Assembly (NCBI GenBank): GCA_012719035.1
Contig: JAAYBD010000024.1
Coordinates: 1-34,967, forward strand
DNA from: Clostridiales bacterium
GTDB lineage: Bacteria; Bacillota; Clostridia; Oscillospirales; Oscillospiraceae
Direction of reading: 5' to 3'
Length of the DNA stretch: 34,967 nt
Positions 8,621 through 16,905 of the stretch are shown here, in pieces. The position numbers and the translations under genes were made by a program. Position 1 is the first letter of the stretch. Every line of letters starts with the position of its first letter. The notes under the pieces are model-generated. The model did no database searches. It was not told the origin of the DNA and was given only the letters and a program-made list of their open reading frames with translations.

Positions 8621-9298
8621 TCAAAGCGTAAGTGTATATGCCCATTGGGAAATAACGGCAAGACCGCCGAAAACCGCTTCGGTGACGGTTGTAAGATAAG
8701 GCGAAAGCTTATCCGTCGATACTATGATAAGTAGGATGATGAAGCCGTAACGCTCATAACGCATAAGTTTATAATATTTATCTTCGGGAAGCAGTGAAAA
8801 CAGCACCTTTGATCCATCCAGCGGCGGGATAGGTATGATGTTGAATACCGCGAGCGCACAGCTTAAATAGGCGGTGGTATAGAGCATATAGGAAATCGTT
8901 ATTCCCAGTTCTCCCGCCGCGGCAAGTGCTCCTGCCGATAAGCCGTAAATCAAAAAGATGATCGCTGCAAGAATTATATTGGAAACAGGTCCCGCAAGCG
9001 CAGTTATTGCCATGCCTGCTTTTGGATTTTTAAAGTTGTTCATGTTTATGGGAACGGGCTTTGCCCAACCAAATCTGGCGACCAGCATCATAAGAAGTCC
9101 CATAATATCAATATGTTTTATTGGATTTAGGGTTAGTCTGCCCGCGTCTTTTGCGGTATTGTCTCCCAGCCTGTATGCTACATATCCATGACTAAGCTCG
9201 TGGAATGTTATGCAGAGCAGGGCGGGGATGACAGATATGAAAGCGTTGGTAATAACAGACCAATCAAGACCCAACCATATAGTTTTAAGTGTATTAAT
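8621..9298 (-). CDS. M50 site-2 protease family protein, probable ATT start
   Basis: The product is a membrane zinc peptidase of the M50/S2P type. HELSHG (HExxH) lies in the first membrane helix and the third zinc ligand region is NIIPIPPLDGSKVLFSLLP; at least five hydrophobic segments are visible. The substrate is unknown. The open frame begins with an ATG at 9394, but a strong promoter (9350-9378) lies inside that extension. Downstream of the promoter no in-frame ATG, GTG or TTG has a ribosome site. A GGAGGT at 9310-9305 is placed 7 bases before ATT 9298 and 4 before ATT 9301. A non-AUG start giving about 225 aa is therefore the best fit. It leads the scpA-scpB-DUF2953-gerW-dacF-rluB unit. 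Confidence 0.85.
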   Translation of the reverse strand: MNTLKTIWLGLDWSVITNAFISVIPALLCITFHELSHGYVAYRLGDNTAKDAGRLTLNPIKHIDIMGLLMMLVARFGWAKPVPINMNNFKNPKAGMAITALAGPVSNIILAAIIFLIYGLSAGALAAAGELGITISYMLYTTAYLSCALAVFNIIPIPPLDGSKVLFSLLPEDKYYKLMRYERYGFIILLIIVSTDKLSPYLTTVTEAVFGGLAVISQWAYTLTL

Positions 9299-9349
9299 AA
9301 TTATACCTCCATAGGCAAAAATGATTATTATTTCTACCGCGCTTGTTTT

Positions 9350-9378
9350 ATTATACCAATTTGCATGAGAAAAAACAA
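9350..9378 (-). promoter_or_regulatory. promoter of the M50-scpAB-gerW-dacF unit
   Basis: On the minus strand TTGTTT (9378-9373), a 17-base spacer and a perfect TATAAT (9355-9350) preceded by TGG (extended -10 form) lie about 50 bases before the presumed M50 start and just after the engB hairpin. Confidence 0.75.
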
Positions 9379-9382
9379 GTGC

Positions 9383-9432
9383 GGGACAGAACAATACATA
9401 CGGCTAAAACCGCATAATAATCGTCCTGTCCC
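9383..9432 (-). terminator. hairpin terminator after engB
   Basis: The arms GGGACAG and CTGTCCC, with further pairing (including G-U) inwards, form a long imperfect stem with an inner stem around ATGCGG/CCGTAT. A T-rich run (TTGTTTTTTC) follows about five bases later on the minus strand. It sits 8 bases after the engB stop and separates it from the next promoter. Confidence 0.6.
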
Positions 9433-9439
9433 TTATGAA

Positions 9440-10024
9440 TTATTTTATATACTGCATGATTTCCGTCATCAGCTCGTGACTTCCCGTACCTTTTTCCGCG
9501 GAAAAAGGTATAATACGGATATCGTGGGGGAGCTTGAGCGTTTCACAGATAAGTGCCATATTGGGATCGATCTCGCTTTTTTTCAATTTATCGCACTTGT
9601 TGGCGACAACTACAAGCGGACAGCCTGTGGACATAAACCAGTTTGCCATAGTCACATCATCTGCTGTTGGCTTGTGGCGGGAATCGACAATCATAACGCC
9701 CAAAGAAATCAGTCCATCACGGGCAAAAAAGTCCTCCATGAGGCGTCCCCAGCGTTCTTTTTCTGTTTTTGAAACTTTAGCATAGCCATAACCCGGCAAG
9801 TCTACAAAATATGCTTTTTGGTCGATCAGAAAGTAATTGACATGAATGGTTTTTCCGGGAGACTGCCCTACACGCGCAAAATTCTTTCTGTTTAACAACC
9901 TGTTAATAACAGAGGATTTGCCGACATTTGACTTCCCCGAAAACACTATTGTCGGAAGACTTCCGTATATAAAGTCCTTGGGAGAGGCGGCAGATTTTAT
10001 AAACTCGGCATTATTTATGTTCAT
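9440..10024 (-). CDS. engB: ribosome biogenesis GTP-binding protein YsxC/EngB
   Basis: This GTPase of 194 aa acts in assembly of the large ribosomal subunit. The G motifs are complete: GKSNVGKSS (G1), the threonine in SPGKTIHVN (G2 region), DLPGYG (G3), ANKCDKL (G4) and FSAEKGTG (G5). The length matches the family. It begins 10 bases after the lon stop; lon followed by engB is a conserved Firmicutes order. Confidence 0.96.
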   Translation of the reverse strand: MNINNAEFIKSAASPKDFIYGSLPTIVFSGKSNVGKSSVINRLLNRKNFARVGQSPGKTIHVNYFLIDQKAYFVDLPGYGYAKVSKTEKERWGRLMEDFFARDGLISLGVMIVDSRHKPTADDVTMANWFMSTGCPLVVVANKCDKLKKSEIDPNMALICETLKLPHDIRIIPFSAEKGTGSHELMTEIMQYIK

Positions 10025-10034
10025 ATTTCGATAC

Positions 10035-12470
10035 CTACTGCCTCAGATTTGAGGGACAAACCGTAGGAGAAGCCTCCATCACCGGAACGGTGATATCTTC
10101 CGGTCCCGCCTCATTGTTTACGGTGTACTCAATCTTTGTGTTCAGCGCAACATCAAGAACTTTATCGATGTGGTCCGTTGTAACAAAATTCAAAGCGGCG
10201 CGGACCGTTTGGTCAATGTCCTCAAGATCCTTTTCGTTCTCCGAGGGGATTATGACCGTTTTAATACCGGTACGCATGGCTGCCATAGTTTTTTCGCGCA
10301 GTCCGCCGATAGCCATGACTCTGCCGCGGAGAGATATCTCGCCGGTCATGGCGACGTCGCGGCGCACGGGGGTTCCGGTAAGAGCGGAAATGACTGCTAT
10401 ACAGATAGCAATGCCCGCAGACGGGCCGTCCTTTGGGATGGCACCTTCGGGAAAATGGATATGGATATCTTTTGTTTTATAAAAATCACTTTGGATGCCA
10501 AGTCTGTCTGCACGGCTGCGGATATAAGCAACGGCGGCTTTTGCGGATTCTTTCATTACATCGCCAAGATTACCTGTAAGCTCCAGATTTCCTGAGCCTT
10601 CAAGAACACTTACTTCGACATCGAGAACCGTTCCTCCAACGCTGGTCCATGCAAGACCTCTTACGAGTCCGACTTCATCGGCGGGGGCAAGCGCATCCGG
10701 CTTGAATTTTGCCGGGCCGAGCAAAGATTCCAGCATTCCGGCTTTCAGCCTTACGGATTTGCATTCGCCGCCCGCGATTTTTTTCGCAGTTTTGCGGCAT
10801 ACGGAGGCAATTTCGCGCTCCAGATTGCGAACTCCCGATTCTTTTGTATATAGTGTAATCAAATCTCTTACAGCGTCATCGCTCATATTGAGCTGTGCTG
10901 CGCTGAGCCCATGCTTTTTCCTCTGCTTGGGAATGAGATGGCGTTTTGCTATCTGAAGCTTTTCCTCATCGGTATAGCTTGAAAGCTCTATTACTTCCAT
11001 TCTGTCGAGCAAGGCTCTCGGAATGGTTTCTGTGGTATTTGCTGTTGTTACAAACAAAGCATCCGAAAGGTTGAACGGAATCTCAAGATAGTGGTCGCGG
11101 AACGAGTGGTTCTGTTCGACATCCAGAGCTTCCAGAAGTGCCGCGGCAGGATCGCCTCGGTAATCGCTGTTGAGCTTATCTATTTCGTCAAGCAGAATGA
11201 GCGGGTTTGCGCTCTTTGCCTGCTCAAGTCCCGCGATAATCCTTCCGGGCATCGCGCCGACATAGGTTTTGCGGTGACCGCGTATTTCTGCCTCGTCATG
11301 AATACCGCCGAGCGAGATACGCGCAAAGTTTCTGTTTGTCGCCTTCGCTATGCTTGTCGCAATACTTGTTTTTCCTGTTCCGGGAGGTCCGACAAGGCAC
11401 AAAACAGTACCCTTCAGATTGGGCGAAAGCTGTTTTACAGCAAGGTATTCAATTATGCGCTCTTTGACCTTTTCAAGTCCGAAATGATCATCGTCAAGAA
11501 TTTTCTTTGCCTTTGTAATATCTATCAGTTCAACTGTTCTGGTGTTCCACGGCAAGTCTAAGCACGTATCCAGATAGTTTCGGATAACAGCACTTTCAGA
11601 TGTGCCGGGAGGCTGCTTGGCAAGACGTGAAACCTCTTTTAAAAGTTTATCTGTGATTTCATCGGAAAGCTTTAAGTCGAGTATCCTCTTGCGGTACTCG
11701 TGGAAGTCTTCAAATGTATCATCATATTCACCCAGTTCCGCCTGAATGAGCTTCATCTGCTCGCGCAGGAAGAATTCCTTCTGGGACTTCGTCATCTGCT
11801 CATGTGTTCTCTCATTCAAATCCTGCTCAATAGACAGAACCGCGATTTCCCTCGTAAGAAATCGGTTAAGAAGCTGGACCCTTTGCAAAGGGCGCACCTC
11901 TTCGAGAAGCGCCTGTTTTTTCTCGGGCTTCATATAGATATTCTGAGCTATGAAATCTGCGATATATCCGGGTTTATCTGAATCTGCTATTTTTGCAAGC
12001 AGCTCGGGAGGTAAAGATCCGAAAAGATGGGCATATTCGTCAAACAGGGACAAGCACTGGCGGATGAGCGCCTCCGCTCTTGCGGAAGAATACTTGCTGT
12101 CACTGTCCTCTACTATCAAAACATCTGCAAAATAAAACTCATCGTTTGCTTCAAAGCGTGTCATCTTCGCCCGTTCTATGCCCTCAACCAGAACACGGAC
12201 ACCTTCAGTACCGGGAATTCGAAGAAGCTGTTTTATTCGGCAAACTGTTCCGATAGAATACAAATCGTTTTCCATGGGCGTTTCTTTAGAAATATCACGC
12301 TGCGCGACAATAAAGACCATTCGATTAGTGTTGAGAGCAGAGTTGAGCGCTGCAACTGACTTTGGACGGATCACATCGAAATTGATCAGCATTCCGGGGA
12401 AAACGGATAGTCCGCGCATCGGCAGCAGAGGATACCTTGTTTCCTGAGCTGAGTCCTTAGTTTCTTTCAT
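10035..12470 (-). CDS. lon: ATP-dependent protease Lon (LonA)
   Basis: This protein of about 811 aa degrades misfolded and regulatory proteins in the cytosol. The N-terminal substrate domain starts at YPLLPMRGLSVFPG, a helical linker follows, then the AAA+ module with GPPGTGKT (Walker A) and LILLDEIDK (Walker B). The C-terminal protease domain has the catalytic serine in PKDGPSAGIA and the catalytic lysine in GLREKTMAA. The frame is open to 12536, but ATG 12470 has AAAGGAGGA upstream and gives the usual N-terminus. The gene lies between clpX and engB with a terminator just upstream of its ribosome site. Confidence 0.97.
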   Translation of the reverse strand: MKETKDSAQETRYPLLPMRGLSVFPGMLINFDVIRPKSVAALNSALNTNRMVFIVAQRDISKETPMENDLYSIGTVCRIKQLLRIPGTEGVRVLVEGIERAKMTRFEANDEFYFADVLIVEDSDSKYSSARAEALIRQCLSLFDEYAHLFGSLPPELLAKIADSDKPGYIADFIAQNIYMKPEKKQALLEEVRPLQRVQLLNRFLTREIAVLSIEQDLNERTHEQMTKSQKEFFLREQMKLIQAELGEYDDTFEDFHEYRKRILDLKLSDEITDKLLKEVSRLAKQPPGTSESAVIRNYLDTCLDLPWNTRTVELIDITKAKKILDDDHFGLEKVKERIIEYLAVKQLSPNLKGTVLCLVGPPGTGKTSIATSIAKATNRNFARISLGGIHDEAEIRGHRKTYVGAMPGRIIAGLEQAKSANPLILLDEIDKLNSDYRGDPAAALLEALDVEQNHSFRDHYLEIPFNLSDALFVTTANTTETIPRALLDRMEVIELSSYTDEEKLQIAKRHLIPKQRKKHGLSAAQLNMSDDAVRDLITLYTKESGVRNLEREIASVCRKTAKKIAGGECKSVRLKAGMLESLLGPAKFKPDALAPADEVGLVRGLAWTSVGGTVLDVEVSVLEGSGNLELTGNLGDVMKESAKAAVAYIRSRADRLGIQSDFYKTKDIHIHFPEGAIPKDGPSAGIAICIAVISALTGTPVRRDVAMTGEISLRGRVMAIGGLREKTMAAMRTGIKTVIIPSENEKDLEDIDQTVRAALNFVTTDHIDKVLDVALNTKIEYTVNNEAGPEDITVPVMEASPTVCPSNLRQ

Positions 12471-12496
12471 TGTGTTTCCTCCTTTCGGGGGTGTTG

Positions 12497-12522
12497 AAAA
12501 AGCCGCACAGCAAGTGCGGCTT
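12497..12522 (-). terminator. intrinsic terminator between clpX and lon
   Basis: The 9-bp stem AAGCCGCAC/GTGCGGCTT with a 5-base loop is followed on the minus strand by five T. A T7 run on the other side makes it symmetric. It lies after the clpX stop and only about 27 bases before the lon start. Confidence 0.85.
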
Positions 12523-12573
12523 TTTTTGTTAGTCAAGCACAGACACCAATATTATTGTATTAACGGTATATAT

Positions 12574-13848
12574 TTATGCCCCTGCTTCCTTACGGTGAAC
12601 CATTGGCAAAGTACCGTTTTTCACACAATCTGCTGTTATTACAACCTGACTTATTGAAGGGTCAGATGGGACTTCGAACATTATATCAGTCATAATGTTC
12701 TCCATAACGCTGCGAAGCCCACGCGCACCGATCTCCATTTTTATAGCTTTGTCTGCGATAGCTCCCAAGGCTTCGTCCTCGAATATAAGCTCTACATCAT
12801 CATAGTTGAGCAAAGCCTTGTACTGGCGTGTCAAAGCGTTCTTAGGCTCAAGCAGTATTTTTATCAAATCCTCGCGCTTTAGCGAGTTGAGAGGCACTAT
12901 AACGGGAAGACGGCCTATAAGTTCAGGAATAATTCCAAATTTCAAAAGGTCATGTGACTGTATTTCCTGCATGATGGCCCCAGTATCACGGTCGTTTTTG
13001 CTTTTAATTTCGGCGCCGAAGCCCATGCTCTTCCTGTCAAGGCGGTTTTCAATGATTTTCTCAATGCCGTCAAAAGCACCGCCGCATATGAACAGGATAT
13101 TGGTAGTGTCAACTTTGATAAACTCCTGATGAGGATGCTTTCTCCCGCCCTGCGGCGGCACGTTTGCAACAGTTCCCTCAAGAATCTTGAGGAGTGCCTG
13201 CTGAACACCTTCGCCGGAAACATCCCTTGTAATAGATGTGTTTTCGCTTTTACGTGAAATCTTATCCATTTCGTCTATATAAATTATGCCGCGCTCTGCC
13301 TTTTCAACATCGAAATCGGCAGCCTGTAAAAGTCTCAGCAAGATGTTTTCAACATCTTCTCCCACATAGCCCGCTTCGGTCAGTGTAGTGGCATCTGCAA
13401 TAGCAAACGGCACGTCAAGAACCTTTGCCATGGTCTGGGCAAAAAGCGTTTTTCCGCTTCCCGTTGGTCCTATAAGCAGAATATTGCTTTTCTGAAGATC
13501 TACATCGCCTTTATCGCCAAAAAGCACTCGTTTGTAATGATTATACACAGCGACTGATAGAGCAATCTTCGCTTTTTCCTGACCAATGATGTAGTCATCC
13601 AAAACTTTTTTTATATCAGTCGGACGAGGCAGGTTGTCGGGTCTCAGCCCTAAACCATAATCTCCGGAATTTTTACCGGAGGAAACGCCGCTTTGGGGAT
13701 CGTATCCTTCATCAATTATACTCATACACAGACGAACGCACTCATCACAGATATATGAGCCGTTACCCGCAATCAATCTTTCCACTATAGACTGGGGCTT
13801 CCCGCAGAAGCTGCAGCGGATATTTTTGCTTTCTTCAAATTTTGACAT
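12574..13848 (-). CDS. clpX: ATP-dependent Clp protease ATP-binding subunit ClpX
   Basis: This AAA+ unfoldase of 424 aa feeds substrates to ClpP. The N-terminal C4 zinc-binding domain shows CSFC and CDEC (about residues 12-37). Walker A is GPTGSGKT, Walker B is IIYIDEMDK, the pore loop is in GYVGEDVEN, and the ClpP-contact IGF-type loop is seen as FGI in [10 protein letters not shown] or the nearby MGFGAEI. It is 41 bases after clpP, the usual arrangement. Confidence 0.97.
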   Translation of the reverse strand: MSKFEESKNIRCSFCGKPQSIVERLIAGNGSYICDECVRLCMSIIDEGYDPQSGVSSGKNSGDYGLGLRPDNLPRPTDIKKVLDDYIIGQEKAKIALSVAVYNHYKRVLFGDKGDVDLQKSNILLIGPTGSGKTLFAQTMAKVLDVPFAIADATTLTEAGYVGEDVENILLRLLQAADFDVEKAERGIIYIDEMDKISRKSENTSITRDVSGEGVQQALLKILEGTVANVPPQGGRKHPHQEFIKVDTTNILFICGGAFDGIEKIIENRLDRKSMGFGAEIKSKNDRDTGAIMQEIQSHDLLKFGIIPELIGRLPVIVPLNSLKREDLIKILLEPKNALTRQYKALLNYDDVELIFEDEALGAIADKAIKMEIGARGLRSVMENIMTDIMFEVPSDPSISQVVITADCVKNGTLPMVHRKEAGA

Positions 13849-13889
13849 AATTACCCCATTTTATTTACTAAGATAGGAGCAAAAAGCAA

Positions 13890-14471
13890 TTAACGCTTAT
13901 AGATAACTTTGTCGATAAGTCCGTATTCTCTTGCTTCTTCTGCGCTCATAAAGTTATCGCGCTCACAGTCAGCTGCAATAACTTCAACTGGTTTGCCGGT
14001 GTTTTCTGCAAGCATTCTGTTAAGCTTTTCCTTCATCCTGAGAATACGCTTTGCCTGAATCTCGATGTCGGTAGCCTGACCCTGACTTCCGCCTGAGGGC
14101 TGGTGAATCATGATTTCGGCGTTAGGAAGAGCAAGTCTCTTGCCTTTTGCCCCGCTGGAAAGAAGGAATGCGCCCATTGAAGCCGCCATACCTATACAAA
14201 TTGTAGAAACATCGGGTTTAATATACTGCATGGTGTCATAGATAGCCATTCCCGACGTAATACTTCCGCCGGGGCTATTGATATAGAACTGTATATCCTT
14301 ATCGGGGTCCTGAGCCTCAAGGAACAGAAGCTGTGCAACAATAAGGCTCGCCGTCGTATCGTTTACTTCCTCAGAGAGCATGACAATACGGTCATTGAGA
14401 AGTCTTGAAAAAATGTCGTAGGAACGCTCTCCACGAGACGTTTGTTCAATAACATATGGTACTAAACTCAT
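13890..14471 (-). CDS. clpP: ATP-dependent Clp protease proteolytic subunit
   Basis: This is the serine peptidase of the Clp barrel, 193 aa. The catalytic serine is in [11 protein letters not shown], the histidine in MIHQPSGG, and the aspartate is expected in the following DIEIQAK region or just beyond. The N-terminal [13 protein letters not shown] is typical. It lies downstream of tig across a strong stem-loop and is followed by clpX. Confidence 0.97.
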   Translation of the reverse strand: MSLVPYVIEQTSRGERSYDIFSRLLNDRIVMLSEEVNDTTASLIVAQLLFLEAQDPDKDIQFYINSPGGSITSGMAIYDTMQYIKPDVSTICIGMAASMGAFLLSSGAKGKRLALPNAEIMIHQPSGGSQGQATDIEIQAKRILRMKEKLNRMLAENTGKPVEVIAADCERDNFMSAEEAREYGLIDKVIYKR

Positions 14472-14529
14472 GATACTTCTCCTTTGATTATTTTGGATTT
14501 AATCTTAAAGAACATACCCATATTTTATG

Positions 14530-14564
14530 GTAAATATTCCGCTTATTAAAAGCGGAATATTTAC
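14530..14564 (-). repeat. 15-bp perfect stem-loop between tig and clpP
   Basis: The arms 14530-14544 and 14550-14564 are perfect reverse complements around a 5-base loop. No T-run follows on the minus strand, so a simple intrinsic terminator is unlikely. It may be a partial terminator, an mRNA stability element or a processing site between tig and clpP. Confidence 0.7.
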
Positions 14565-14598
14565 ATATCTACCCTGATGAAAAGCATATTAAAATCTG

Positions 14599-15984
14599 TT
14601 ATTCATTTGTAGCCGCTTCTGCTTCTGCCTTTTTGGAGCTTTTCTTTGCGGGCTTCTTTTCAACCGGTTTTTCTTCCTTTACTTCTTCTGCTGTTTCCTC
14701 GGCAGCGGGAGCGCAGGGAACAGCACTTTCCATGATGATATCGTTTGCTTTCTTTTTCCTCATGTCGTCAGCCATTGCATCCATCGGAACTGCCTGCTTG
14801 ATTTGCTCGACAGTTGCATGATAGGCATCGGCTATATTCTTTATTGCTTCTTCGATTTCTTCATCGCTTACCTGAATGTTTTCGGCATCGGCAACAGCGG
14901 CAAGAAGGATGTCGGTTCTTACCTGAGCCTCAGCCTGAGGACGGATCATATTGTGGAAAGCCATAGGATCCATGCCGGACATACGGATATACTCCTCAAG
15001 GCGCATGCCGCGAGCCATGAGATTCCTGTCGTATTCGTTTATCATAACGCTCATGCGCTCTTCGATCATAGCTTCGGGAACATCGCATGTCATGTTCTCG
15101 ACTGCCTTCTGCATTACATTGTAGCCGAAGTCCTCATCAACAACCTGTGTGCGTGACGCTATAAGCTGTTCCATAATAGCTTTTTTGTACTCGGGAAGAT
15201 TGTCGAACTCTGAAACATCCTTTGCAAATTCATCATCAACTGCAGGAAGCTCAGTTTCTATGACTTCATGAACCTTTACTTTGAAAACAACTGCCTTGCC
15301 GGCAAGCCCTTCATGGTAGTTTTCGGGGAATGTGATGTCGATGTCCTTTTCCTCGCCTGCCTTCATGCCGACAACCTGCTCCTCAAAGCCAGGAACGAAC
15401 TGACCCGAACCAAGCTCAAGGCGCGTGCCTTCGGCTTTGCCGCCGTCAAACTGCTCGCCGTCAAGATAGCCGTCATAGTCGATAACGGCTATGTCGCCAA
15501 GCTTTGCCGCGCGGTCAACTGTAACCTGCCGTCCGTTGCGTTTGCGGATTTCTTCAATATATGCATCAACATCTGCATCTGTAATGTTAATTTCCTGTCT
15601 GGGGGCTTCAATACCCTTGTACTGTCCGAGAGTAACTTCCGGATAAAGAGCCGTTTCAAATGACAGCGTAAGGGCTTTGTCGTCGTTAACGTCTGCATCT
15701 GTTATATTAGGACGGCCGACCGTCTTGAGATTTTCTTCCTTAACGGCATACTCGAAAGCTTTTGGTGAAATCTCTTCGATAGCGTCATCATAAAAAACAT
15801 TAGCGCCGTACATTCCCTCAATTACCATTCTGGGAGCCTTTCCCTTGCGGAAACCGGGAACGGTTATTTTCTTCTTATTCTTGAGATAAGCGCTGTTGAC
15901 TGCATCTTCAAATTCACTCTTATCTACTTCAACCTGAAAGGAGATGTTATTGCTTTCTTTTTTTTCAACGTTCTTGACGATCAT
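14599..15984 (-). CDS. tig: trigger factor
   Basis: This is the ribosome-associated folding chaperone with peptidyl-prolyl isomerase activity, 461 aa. The N-terminal ribosome-binding domain carries the signature GFRKGKAPR (about residues 44-52). The FKBP-type domain (about 160-245) contains GDIAVIDYDGYLDG and the long helical C-terminal chaperone domain follows. The last about 35 residues are a Lys/Glu/Ala-rich tail (EEKPVEKKPAKKSSKKAEA), an extension often seen in Clostridia. The ATG at 15984 has AGGAGGAA upstream. Confidence 0.96.
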   Translation of the reverse strand: MIVKNVEKKESNNISFQVEVDKSEFEDAVNSAYLKNKKKITVPGFRKGKAPRMVIEGMYGANVFYDDAIEEISPKAFEYAVKEENLKTVGRPNITDADVNDDKALTLSFETALYPEVTLGQYKGIEAPRQEINITDADVDAYIEEIRKRNGRQVTVDRAAKLGDIAVIDYDGYLDGEQFDGGKAEGTRLELGSGQFVPGFEEQVVGMKAGEEKDIDITFPENYHEGLAGKAVVFKVKVHEVIETELPAVDDEFAKDVSEFDNLPEYKKAIMEQLIASRTQVVDEDFGYNVMQKAVENMTCDVPEAMIEERMSVMINEYDRNLMARGMRLEEYIRMSGMDPMAFHNMIRPQAEAQVRTDILLAAVADAENIQVSDEEIEEAIKNIADAYHATVEQIKQAVPMDAMADDMRKKKANDIIMESAVPCAPAAEETAEEVKEEKPVEKKPAKKSSKKAEAEAATNE

Positions 15985-16054
15985 TAGGTTTTTTCCTCCT
16001 ACTATTTACATCGGAACTGATTTTTTACCGATGACCACAAATTACATAAGCTGT

Positions 16055-16083
16055 ATTGTAACAGATTTATATACCAAATGCAA
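16055..16083 (-). promoter_or_regulatory. promoter of tig
   Basis: On the minus strand TTGCAT (16083-16078), a 17-base spacer and TACAAT (16060-16055) lie about 70 bases before the tig start. A short inverted repeat (CATCGG/CCGATG, about 16009-16033) lies in the leader. Confidence 0.65.
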
Positions 16084-16104
16084 ATACTTTTTATGAACAT
16101 TCCC

Positions 16105-16797
16105 TCAGTCCAAAATCTTTATGGGAACGAAGTTCAGATAGTCCGCGGAAACAAGTCTATGAGTCACTCCGCGGAACTCCCCTTCAAATCTGCTGTGCAG
16201 ACCTTTGCCGTGGATATGACCAGCACAGCACATGATCACGCCGTATTTTTCAAACAGGTCAAGTATCTCTTCGCATACATAGGTTCCGTATTTCGGCGGA
16301 TAGTGCAAAAAGACATATTTCTTCCTGTCCCCTGCCGCTTTGAGCGATGTTTCGAGCCGCCCCAATTCACGGTTCAATATTTTTTTGTCGTGCTCCGTAC
16401 CTTTTTCCTCTTCATAGAACCAACCGCGCGTCCCGCAGATAGCCGCATCGCAGCCATAGAAAAAGCAGTTGTTGTTCAAAATATCGATCGTGGTAATTCC
16501 GCTTTCACGAAAAAAGCTTTTTGCCTTTGAAGCGGTTGACCACCAGTAATCATGGTTTCCTTTTAGAATGATCTTTCTGCCGGGAAGATTATCGATAAAT
16601 AGAAAATCCTCCTTTGCCTCATCAAGATTCATGCCCCAGCTCAGGTCTCCGCAGATAACGGTTACATCGTCCGAAGAAAGAGCCGAAAAGGAGTCTTTGA
16701 GCTTTTCTGTGTGGTTTTCCCATACTGAGCCGAAAATATCCATGGGCTTGTTTGTACTTATTGAGAGGTGAAGATCACCTATTGCGTAAAGAGCCAT
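16105..16797 (-). CDS. metallophosphoesterase
   Basis: This protein of about 230 aa belongs to the calcineurin-like phosphoesterase superfamily. Metal-ligand motifs appear in order: GDLHLS (GDxH), CGDLSWG (GDxxW), GNHDYWW (GNHD), then HYPPKYG and CAGHIHGKG (GHxH). The substrate is unknown; similar Clostridia proteins are annotated only as phosphohydrolases. The frame opens at 16878, but ATG 16797 follows GGGAG at a sensible distance and gives the expected N-terminus MALYAIGDLH. It lies between the 544-aa membrane protein and tig. Confidence 0.88.
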   Translation of the reverse strand: MALYAIGDLHLSISTNKPMDIFGSVWENHTEKLKDSFSALSSDDVTVICGDLSWGMNLDEAKEDFLFIDNLPGRKIILKGNHDYWWSTASKAKSFFRESGITTIDILNNNCFFYGCDAAICGTRGWFYEEEKGTEHDKKILNRELGRLETSLKAAGDRKKYVFLHYPPKYGTYVCEEILDLFEKYGVIMCCAGHIHGKGLHSRFEGEFRGVTHRLVSADYLNFVPIKILD

Positions 16798-16905
16798 CCA
16801 TGTTCTCCCGAAATTGATTAATACTGCGTACTTGCGGAATGGAAACAGTTTTGAAATGCAGTGTATATGCCTTATCAATGAAATTATATAAGATTTTGCA
16901 TCCCC

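Noticed and set aside
9299-9394. N-terminal extension of the M50 protease from ATG 9394
   Set aside because: The extension contains a strong promoter and the family does not need it; its translation is not protein-like. It remains possible only if transcription starts further upstream.
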